This document shows positions 1 through 6,751 of a stretch of 64,000 nt of DNA, piece after piece (the first letter of the stretch is position 1; every line of letters starts with the position of its first letter). The stretch is taken from the NCBI GenBank assembly GCA_016212665.1, contig JACREZ010000004.1, positions 44,250 to 108,249 of the forward strand, read 5' to 3'. The notes under the pieces were generated by a model. The model did no database searches. It saw only the letters and a list, made by a program, of their open reading frames with translations, and was not told the DNA's origin. Position numbers and translations under genes: made by a program. This DNA comes from Ignavibacteriota bacterium (lineage in GTDB: Bacteria > Bacteroidota > Ignavibacteria > UBA10030 > SZUA-254).

Positions 1-2322
1 CGGTTGCTTTTTGTTTTTCAATTCCAACAACAACGTTGCCGATGGCGCGTAACTGACTGAATGGTCTCTGAGAAGATACGGCAAGTCGGCATACGAATTA
101 TCGGAACGGTTCACCTCTGCCGTCAGCAACGCCTCGAACGGGATGAGATGCAACATTCCGTCCGGCACGATGATGAGATTTTTGCCGGTGATGGATGCTT
201 GCACAGGTCGGAGGAGATAATTATACAAGGTGAACGCGTTTTTTGTGTACTGGATAAATTGCCGGTTGGTTATTCCTTCCCGAAATTGCCTGATAGAAGT
301 TTCCAACATCGCATCCACGGGAACAGAGACTGCTGTTAAGGAATGTTTGGTCACGACAAAAATTGCAAGCGCGCTCTCTCCCGCGACATATTCAATCAAC
401 ACATCATTCGTTCCCAACAATTTCTGCTGAAGTTCTTGTACGGTTGCCGTTCGTGCCTGGTATTTCAAGGAATAATACTCCGGGTACTTTTTTTCCAAAT
501 GATTGATATGCGATTCGTACATTCGCTTCAGAGAAAACAATCGTGACCGCCATTGGGTAATTTTCTTTTGGTCTGCCTTCTTCCCTTTTACACCTTCTTC
601 GTTGAGATTTTTTTCCAACGAACTCAAATCCACTTTGAACTGATATTCCTTCCGCAGAACACTGTCCGGGAGCCCGGCAAACTGTTTCGCTTTGGAATCG
701 TTCATTGCTTCCAGTAACAACCTCGCTTTGCTTTTCTCGGCAAACCTCAACGCCTTCTCCCGGTACGATGCATTCTTCGTTTCTTCAAACAATTGCATTG
801 CAGTTCTCACCGCCCCTTCATCTACGCGTGAATATTTTTGTGTGAGATTGAGTTTGGAATATTCTGCTGAGTAGCGCCTGTTCATTCTGTCAATCAAATC
901 GGAAGCAAGCGAATACGTTTGAAACGATGCCGAAAGGTCGCCGGGGAATGGTTGATAAGCCGCCGCACGTACCTCGAACGCTTTTGCTTTTGCCTCAAGC
1001 GCAGAAAGAAGCACGACCTCGGAACGAATGTTCTCCAATGCGGGATTCTCAGGAAACGATGTTGGTTTGAAGGAAGGTACAACCGTGGCAATGGCAGATT
1101 GGAAATACTCTATGGCCTCATCGAATTTCTTCAATCTCAATGATGCGTTTCCAAGTCCGATATAAATTTCTCCGGTTTCCGGGTGGTGCGCATCTAACTT
1201 TGCCTGATTAATTGCCAACGCTTTGTTGAAACAAAATATCGCTGAATCGTATTGTTGCAAATCAGAAAAAACTTCACCGATAGTTGTGTATCCTTTCGAG
1301 AGAAGCGGATGCAGACTATCGTACACAGCCAATCGAATTGCCATGGATTTCCGTTGATACTCCAGCGCACGTTCGAGATTGTGCATGGATTGATACACTT
1401 TTCCGAGGTTCAGATAGTTTATAGAAACCGTTGGATGCTTTTCACCAAACACCTTCAGCCGTATCCGTAGTGATTTAGTTTGGAACTCGATTGCTTTTTC
1501 ATACTCTCCCGTTTCATGATAGATGACAGCAATATTGCTGTATGGATTTGCAAGGTCAGGACTCTCTTCTCCTTTTTTCTTGAGTTCAATTTCGACATCC
1601 TTGAAAAAATACTCCAATGCTTTTGCGTGGTCGCCCATGTTCCACAATACTAACCCGATATTATTGAGGGTGTTTCCGATTTGTGCATCGTCGGGAGGAA
1701 GAGTTTTCTGTTCGATAGAATATCCCTTGTTCATATATTCGAACGCTTTCTCGTAATCGCCTTTGTTCCAATAGACTATGCCGAGATTTCCATATACTTT
1801 TCCAACCTCAGAATGAATATCCCCAAACAATTTCAACCTCACGTTGAGCGATTTGTTGTAGATGCTGATTGACTGGTCGTACTCGCCCATTCTTCTATAC
1901 ACAATGCCAAGCGAGTTGTATGCCTGCGCCATATTGAAATGAATTTCTCCCAAATGTTTCTTTCCCAACTTCACTGCTTTATTGAGATACTCAATCGCGT
2001 CCTGATAAATTTCCTTCGCCGTATAATTTCTCCCCAGCACAATCAAACTCATCATCTGCCTCTCAGGATTTTTCTCTTTCTCGAATTGCTTCAAAGCATT
2101 CTTCAAAACGGCAATGGAGCTATCATACTTGTTTGCTTTGTACAATCCTTCACCGAGGGCAAACAGAACATCTCCTTCAGTTTGTTGCTTCGTGGTATCG
2201 GCTTGAAGTATTTCATTATTCTTTCCATCAAAAAAAGCAAGGCATACCACGCCCTGTATCTTCATCAGCAAAATACAGAAAGAAAGAAATCTCAATAGAC
2301 GAAATATATTTGAATGTGACAT
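1..2322 (-). CDS. Exported TPR-CHAT protein, C-terminus outside the window
   Basis: The reverse strand reads as one open frame of 774 visible residues from an ATG at 2322 to the left edge, so the protein is cut. Residues 1-35 hold a hydrophobic segment that could be a signal peptide or membrane anchor. Residues about 60-480 are kinesin-light-chain-like tetratricopeptide repeats (recurring A-x-x-Y-x-N-L-G-x-V-Y and Y-E-K-A-x-E-Y). From about residue 640 the start of a CHAT (caspase-like, clan CD) domain appears, with IIVPDGMLHLIPFEAL near residue 714 and YLLRDHSVSYAPSATLL near residue 755. The catalytic His and Cys would lie beyond the window, so activity cannot be judged. It follows a sigma factor and a zinc anti-sigma factor on the same strand, separated by 344 nt. 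CHAT proteins are known proteases or scaffolds; a role in this sigma pathway is inferred from position. Confidence 0.85.
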   Translation of the reverse strand, partial: MSHSNIFRLLRFLSFCILLMKIQGVVCLAFFDGKNNEILQADTTKQQTEGDVLFALGEGLYKANKYDSSIAVLKNALKQFEKEKNPERQMMSLIVLGRNYTAKEIYQDAIEYLNKAVKLGKKHLGEIHFNMAQAYNSLGIVYRRMGEYDQSISIYNKSLNVRLKLFGDIHSEVGKVYGNLGIVYWNKGDYEKAFEYMNKGYSIEQKTLPPDDAQIGNTLNNIGLVLWNMGDHAKALEYFFKDVEIELKKKGEESPDLANPYSNIAVIYHETGEYEKAIEFQTKSLRIRLKVFGEKHPTVSINYLNLGKVYQSMHNLERALEYQRKSMAIRLAVYDSLHPLLSKGYTTIGEVFSDLQQYDSAIFCFNKALAINQAKLDAHHPETGEIYIGLGNASLRLKKFDEAIEYFQSAIATVVPSFKPTSFPENPALENIRSEVVLLSALEAKAKAFEVRAAAYQPFPGDLSASFQTYSLASDLIDRMNRRYSAEYSKLNLTQKYSRVDEGAVRTAMQLFEETKNASYREKALRFAEKSKARLLLEAMNDSKAKQFAGLPDSVLRKEYQFKVDLSSLEKNLNEEGVKGKKADQKKITQWRSRLFSLKRMYESHINHLEKKYPEYYSLKYQARTATVQELQQKLLGTNDVLIEYVAGESALAIFVVTKHSLTAVSVPVDAMLETSIRQFREGITNRQFIQYTKNAFTLYNYLLRPVQASITGKNLIIVPDGMLHLIPFEALLTAEVNRSDNSYADLPYLLRDHSVSYAPSATLLLELKNKKQP

Positions 2323-2666
2323 TATACCGAGTATCTCATCGTAAGTCCGGCATAACGTAAGGGAAAAGTTGGAAAGAGACAAGAATTGTTATCAGCCGAA
2401 GTTACGCAACACCGTTGTTTGATGTCAAAAATCCTAATATCGAAATTCGAAATATTAAACAAATCCGAAATTCAAAAAACTAAACCGCTGTTTCCAGTGA
2501 AATTGAGCCCTTGAACATTCGAGATTAGAATTTGTTTAGAGTTTCGAGATTAGGATTTAGGATTTTCTCCTCGCGTTATCCATTGAATAAATTCAACGGC
2601 AATAACTATCAAGACACAACTAACAGCTATTTATTGCCGTCCGATTCATCGGACGGATAAGTTATT
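2323..2666. repeat. Intergenic quasi-repeat tract with a perfect palindrome
   Basis: No gene is supported here. Bases 2430-2580 consist of degenerate short repeats on two themes, an ATCCGAAATTC type (2443-2480) and a GAGATTAGGATTTAG type (2520-2572). A 9-bp perfect stem, CCGTCCGAT / ATCGGACGG, lies at 2637-2645 and 2648-2656, 10 nt beyond the stop codon of the anti-sigma gene. No T-run follows it on either strand, so it looks more like a REP-type palindrome than an intrinsic terminator. Confidence 0.6.
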
Positions 2667-3311
2667 TCAGGGCAAATATATAAACGACGCAGACTCCGAG
2701 CTGATGATACTCCCTTCCATCATAACCGCATCCACTTGCCAGTGATATGTTTTTTCTTTTTCAAACAGTTCGGCTTGCTGAAATTTCAGTTTCGCTTCGG
2801 TGGTGATTTGCTTGGAAAGTACTTCTCCCTGCTCATTCATCAGATAAAATTGATACTGTACGGCTTCTTGAACAGGCGACCACAAAAATTCGAGAGGCAT
2901 AGTACTGATAATTTCTCCTTCGAGCGGGGAAACTAATTCGACCGATAATGCCACTTCTCCTGAGCGATAAACAACCTCTTCCGATTTCCATGGTTGCCAA
3001 TACATCGCGGCGCCGATGAAAAGCAACAAAAGTATCGCGAAAGCGAATTGCATTCTGTTAGTACCGTAATTCCACATCGAACCCTTGCGCGGGGTTACTT
3101 GAACCAATCGCTCTGCTTGGTGGAGAACATTGTTATCCAATTGCGGAACGGCGCTTTCGGTTATTGCAGACATCATTTTGTATGACGATGCAAGATGTTC
3201 ACAACACATCTGGCAAACGCCAAGATGTTGTTCGGCTGAAGTACGCTGCGCGGGTGAAAGTCGTTGTTCAAGAAATAACGCGACTTCGGAGTCTGTTAAA
3301 TGGTCTCTCAT
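2667..3311 (-). CDS. Membrane-anchored zf-HC2 anti-sigma factor
   Basis: This 214-residue protein starts with a short helical zinc-binding domain of the anti-sigma (zf-HC2) type, with His29-x3-Cys33-x2-Cys36. A single transmembrane helix spans about residues 88-105, followed by an extracytoplasmic part of about 110 residues. That part (VSPLEGEIISTMPLEFLWSP onward) resembles a fibronectin-III/Ig-like sandwich with a W-x-V-D-A strand. The gene starts 36 nt after the sigma factor gene on the same strand. The expected role is to hold the upstream sigma factor at the inner membrane and release it on a periplasmic signal. The partner assignment rests on adjacency. Confidence 0.75.
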   Translation of the reverse strand: MRDHLTDSEVALFLEQRLSPAQRTSAEQHLGVCQMCCEHLASSYKMMSAITESAVPQLDNNVLHQAERLVQVTPRKGSMWNYGTNRMQFAFAILLLLFIGAAMYWQPWKSEEVVYRSGEVALSVELVSPLEGEIISTMPLEFLWSPVQEAVQYQFYLMNEQGEVLSKQITTEAKLKFQQAELFEKEKTYHWQVDAVMMEGSIISSESASFIYLP

Positions 3312-3347
3312 ATTTTCTAACTTATGATATGGACAGAACAGGATGCT

Positions 3348-4133
3348 TTACGCTTCGAGATGCCGACGGGCATGCGCACGAAGGGTTTTCAAAGCATTTT
3401 CTATGATAGTATAAATTTTACGCTGAGGATGTATTTGCAATAGTTCACCGATTTCAGGGGCGGTCATCCCTTCCCAAAATCTCATGCGGATAATAATTCG
3501 CTCTCGTTCCGGTAACTGCCCGACCGCTTCATCGAACCACTGTTGCTCGAACATTTCTTCTGATTGCTGAAATGACTCGCTCATCTTCGCGTCGGTATCA
3601 TCATACGAAATCCGGTGAACTGTCTGAGAAGATACCGGGTTCTCGTCTTTTACAACACGTTCAATTTTCAAAAGCGACTCAGCAACACTAAGGTTGTTCT
3701 TTCCTCTCCCGGCAAGATGATGTTCAATTTCATCCCGGGAATAACCTTTCCAGTAGTAGAGTTTGAACACACAACGGTCAAATTCGGAAAGACGGAGTAA
3801 TGCCGCAGGATAGCGTAATCGTCCGTGAAGCGTTCGGTGTTCTTCGATACAGAGGTTCTTCACGACAACAGTCAGCCACGTCGAAAGTTTCGGTTGATGT
3901 TCTTGCGTTTCGGGTTGAAATTTTTTCAGGACAGCAAAGTTGTTGGCAGAAAGTTTCGTACAGACAAACAGATATTTATCCATCACGCGGTCATGGTCGC
4001 GTTCCGTCTGCCAGATAATTTTCAGGAAGAGATTTGAATAACGACGGAGAAATTCTTTCCAGGCATGTTCTGTAGTAGAATTGCCAGAAAACAATTTCTT
4101 GAGAAGAACCGTATCCGACTGTAACCGAAGCAT
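3348..4133 (-). CDS. Sigma-70 family RNA polymerase sigma factor
   Basis: This 261-residue protein has a divergent region 2 at about residues 40-125 (ending WLTVVVKNLCIEEHR) and a clear region 4 at about 205-261, starting LPERERIIIRMRFWEGM and containing the helix-turn-helix TAPEIGELLQIHP. It is longer than a typical ECF factor (about 190 residues) because of a linker of about 70 residues between the two regions. It is followed by a zf-HC2 anti-sigma gene and a TPR-CHAT gene. A TTGCAT-N17-TATCAT promoter lies just upstream. It is probably an alternative, signal-responsive sigma factor; its regulon cannot be read from this window. Confidence 0.85.
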   Translation of the reverse strand: MLRLQSDTVLLKKLFSGNSTTEHAWKEFLRRYSNLFLKIIWQTERDHDRVMDKYLFVCTKLSANNFAVLKKFQPETQEHQPKLSTWLTVVVKNLCIEEHRTLHGRLRYPAALLRLSEFDRCVFKLYYWKGYSRDEIEHHLAGRGKNNLSVAESLLKIERVVKDENPVSSQTVHRISYDDTDAKMSESFQQSEEMFEQQWFDEAVGQLPERERIIIRMRFWEGMTAPEIGELLQIHPQRKIYTIIENALKTLRAHARRHLEA

Positions 4134-4166
4134 AGTTTATGACATCGTGTAACTAATTTCGGAACA

Positions 4167-4195
4167 ATGATAGAAAAAAGGAGAGTAAGATGCAA
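4167..4195 (-). promoter_or_regulatory. Probable promoter of the sigma factor gene
   Basis: On the minus strand the hexamer TTGCAT (4190-4195) is followed after 17 nt by TATCAT (4167-4172). This would start transcription near 4160 and leave a leader of about 27 nt before the ATG at 4133. The match is to the general housekeeping consensus; promoter rules in this phylum are poorly known. Confidence 0.4.
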
Positions 4196-4302
4196 GTGAA
4201 AATGTTACAGACTTCAGATACTATTCAGTATTCAAGTTATTCAACAATAACGAGGAGGTTTTAGATTAATTGAATCCCCTTTACATTCTATGATAATTCA
4301 AG

Positions 4303-5487
4303 TCATTCGTTAGAGCGCATCGTTGGTCGTGTTGCTGATAAAACAATCTTTCCATCCTGAGCAACTTTCACCCAATATCCTTCTCCGGCATACAGCATAT
4401 CGGTAACAGTATAACCGCGGTTATAACGATAAAATCCACCGGATATAATTCCGGGTGGATAGGAATGGACATATTCCGTTGAAAGAGTCATTGATGGAGT
4501 TCCAATGACATTCCATCCGGCTTTCACATCAGTGGATTCTTCGTACGTGACTTGACCATCAAAATAAATACTTCTCGTGCTATCAAACTTTAACCAATAT
4601 CCTCTTCCGATTTGTAAGGTGTCGAATGTACTATAACCGTCATTGTATCCAAACGCATGAGAAATTGCATCGGGGAAAAGTACCGTTTTCCGAAAATCAG
4701 AGACACGTTTTGGTACGCTAACTAAATTCCATCCTTTCGAATATGTTTTCCAACCAGTTATTATTTCGGCATCACCGTGCATACTAAACCAAATATTGAA
4801 ATTCAATTTTCCAATAGCGTGCCACCCACTGTCATGCTCATAAAATATCCATGCACGAGAAAGTGAATCGCTCGTTTTAGATGCTTTAAATTGAGTTGGA
4901 TATCCGGAATTAAACTCTCCATTGTTAACTCTGCAACTTATCACTATTGCATCACCACGAGAAAAACAAGGATTCCATTGCCACATTTCAAAATAGTTTC
5001 CAAAGTTTGGACGTAAAATTACTGGGAAACCACCGAGTCCAAAAAGATCTTCACCCCATGGTTGAAATGAAGGAATTAAACCCGAAATAGTTGATATCCA
5101 TTGTGTATCAGTTGCATCTTGATAGAATGCGGCTAAACCTTGGTCAGTGTCACGAGTGTTTTTCCAATAGCCCCAACGTATAGGTGGTGAAGGATAATCG
5201 TATCCCGGACCTCTCCCCTGCCGAATGTTCGATTTGTGTACTCGAAAATATCCGGTCGAATCTAACGCGCTTATTGTATCACCCATCAGCCAGAAAATAG
5301 AATCTATACATCCTGTTGCCGGTGCAATAAACCACATTGCAATTACATCCTTCCCACCAACGCTCACAACAGTGTCAGGTGGAAAAATATCAGGAGAATA
5401 TCCGTGCAAAAAATTCTGCCCGAAACTATGTTCGGACATCAGAAGAACAAGAACAATAATGATAAAAATTGAATTGTGGTTCTTCAT
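4303..5487 (-). CDS. Secreted protein with two GWNLVSVP-type C-terminal repeats
   Basis: This 394-residue protein has a signal peptide at residues 1-24 ending SFGQ. I do not recognise the N-terminal 230 residues, which are rich in Trp, Gly and Pro. The C-terminal 150 residues hold two copies of one motif: GWNLVSVPKRV followed by GYNDGYSTFDTLQIGRGYW, then GWNVIGTPSMT followed by YNRGYTVTDMLYAGEGYW. Such GWN...GYW units are common in exported Ignavibacteria proteins, often just before a T9SS tail. No YPNPFNP-type sorting domain follows here, so the protein may stay periplasmic or use another route. The next gene downstream in the transcription sense is the unrelated anti-sigma module, so it may stand alone. 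Confidence 0.7.
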   Translation of the reverse strand: MKNHNSIFIIIVLVLLMSEHSFGQNFLHGYSPDIFPPDTVVSVGGKDVIAMWFIAPATGCIDSIFWLMGDTISALDSTGYFRVHKSNIRQGRGPGYDYPSPPIRWGYWKNTRDTDQGLAAFYQDATDTQWISTISGLIPSFQPWGEDLFGLGGFPVILRPNFGNYFEMWQWNPCFSRGDAIVISCRVNNGEFNSGYPTQFKASKTSDSLSRAWIFYEHDSGWHAIGKLNFNIWFSMHGDAEIITGWKTYSKGWNLVSVPKRVSDFRKTVLFPDAISHAFGYNDGYSTFDTLQIGRGYWLKFDSTRSIYFDGQVTYEESTDVKAGWNVIGTPSMTLSTEYVHSYPPGIISGGFYRYNRGYTVTDMLYAGEGYWVKVAQDGKIVLSATRPTMRSNE

Positions 5488-5620
5488 AACTTTCCTATTT
5501 CACCAAATTTAAATATCAACATTCACAAATCATACTTCTTGATCAAGTTACAACTCTTCCGGCAAATAATCAATCAGGGAATCCCTGGTTTTTGGGCAGA
5601 CAAAACTTTAGACTCGGGAA

Positions 5621-6442
5621 TTACCGCATCAACAGCAACTTCTTTACCGATGAAAACTCACCCGCTTGCAGTTTGTAGAAATACACGCCACTTGGCAATC
5701 CCTCTGCATTCCATTGAACAGAATATTTTCCTGCTTCCTTCTTTTCATCAACCAACTTTGCAACTTCCCTTCCCAACACATCAAACACTTTCAATGTTAC
5801 AAATCCGAAATTGGCAATCCGAAATCCGAAATTTGTTGAAGGGTTGAACGGATTGGGATAGTTTTGTTCAAGTGAAAACTGCATCGGTTGTTCATTCCAA
5901 AACTCACCGACACCGTTTGGTTGTTTCGGTCCGTAAGTAAATATTTTTATTGCGGAAACACTTGGGTTGTCAATGAAAAGAGAGTCCTGAGTGAACATAT
6001 TGATTGCAGGAGAAGAAACTCCACTTCGTGTTATTTTTGCGCTGTCATAATATTGATACAGCGTGGGTAACCAATGAAATGTAATCGGGAAGATTGATAC
6101 GAACACAACTTTGTAAGTATCTATCTGCGATGAACTATAAGAAGGACGCACATCTAAATATGTACCTTGTCCCATACACGCACCGTTACCAATAGGCATC
6201 ACATCAGCAAAGTGAACACAGGCACTGATTCCACACGCCATGGGAGGCAATTCCACCTCTCCGGAATCCGTAGCACAATAAGATGCACCGGGGCGAAGCC
6301 CCCAATAAATTGTATCATGAAATATCATACTTGTATCGTGATACATTAACGGGAGAGTAAACTCTACCTGCCCCATAGAAACGCTTCCCAATAAGAACAT
6401 AAAACTGATAATCAACTGTGTAAAAAATATCTTGAACGACAT
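5621..6442 (-). CDS. T9SS-secreted protein with C-terminal sorting domain
   Basis: I place the start at the ATG at 6442 because ACGAGG lies 6-7 nt upstream and the product then begins directly with a signal peptide (MSFKIFFTQL to GSVSMGQ). A longer frame from 6484 lacks such a site. The 273-residue product has an unrecognised central region. The last 80 residues form a type A T9SS sorting domain: YPNPFNPS, VTLKVFDVLGREVAKLV, SGVYFYKLQ and a basic end. Unusually, the strand after YPNPFNPS reads NFGFRIANFGF and is encoded by a tract of the ATCCGAAATC quasi-repeat (5800-5836). That tract also occurs between genes in this window. The protein is expected to cross the outer membrane and be anchored or released at the surface. 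Confidence 0.8.
   Translation of the reverse strand: MSFKIFFTQLIISFMFLLGSVSMGQVEFTLPLMYHDTSMIFHDTIYWGLRPGASYCATDSGEVELPPMACGISACVHFADVMPIGNGACMGQGTYLDVRPSYSSSQIDTYKVVFVSIFPITFHWLPTLYQYYDSAKITRSGVSSPAINMFTQDSLFIDNPSVSAIKIFTYGPKQPNGVGEFWNEQPMQFSLEQNYPNPFNPSTNFGFRIANFGFVTLKVFDVLGREVAKLVDEKKEAGKYSVQWNAEGLPSGVYFYKLQAGEFSSVKKLLLMR
5800..5836. repeat. Quasi-repeat tract inside a T9SS tail
   Basis: Variants of AATCCGAAAT occur back to back (aatccgaaat, caatccgaaat, ccgaaat) inside the coding sequence of the T9SS protein. On the minus strand they are translated as FGFRIANFGF. The same words make up non-coding tracts at 6715-6755 and 9255-9295. Confidence 0.75.
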
Positions 6443-6751
6443 AGCCAACCTCGTTACTTGATTATTAAACCAGTGAGCCATCACTTAAAAGTTTCGGCTC
6501 ATCAATGAATTATTTCAGCCGTAGTTTAGCAAAAGTTCAAATAAAAGTCAAGTCACACAGAGGATTTGTGAGTGGTTAGGTGTGAGTGGTGAGTAGGTTG
6601 TAGGTAAAAGGTGGAAGGTGATAGAAATATTCACTGCTCAGCGCTCACCGTTCTAAGCTCTATGCCCTAAGCCCAATGCCTAAATCGTCAATCGTCAATC
6701 TTAAATCATTTTTCAATCCGCAATCCGCAATCGGCAATCCGAAATCCGAAA
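6443..6751. repeat. Intergenic region with several quasi-repeat themes
   Basis: No gene is supported. The region moves through three repeat themes: GTGAGTGGTTAGGTGTGAGT-like words (6567-6625), GCTCTATGCCCTAAGCCCAA-like words (6640-6685), and ATCCGCAATCCGCAATC/ATCCGAAATCCGAAATC words (6713-6755). The last theme runs into the lptD-like gene: the repeat supplies the TGA stop at 6752-6754. No terminator-like stem with a T-run was seen. Confidence 0.6.

Noticed and set aside
2637..2656. Intrinsic terminator of the anti-sigma gene
   Set aside because: The stem is perfect but no T-run follows on the minus strand. Kept only as a palindrome.
4303..5487. T9SS cargo assignment for the GWNLVSVP protein
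   Set aside because: No YPNPFNP-type tail is present; the protein ends VLSATRPTMRSNE. Only secretion by signal peptide is supported.
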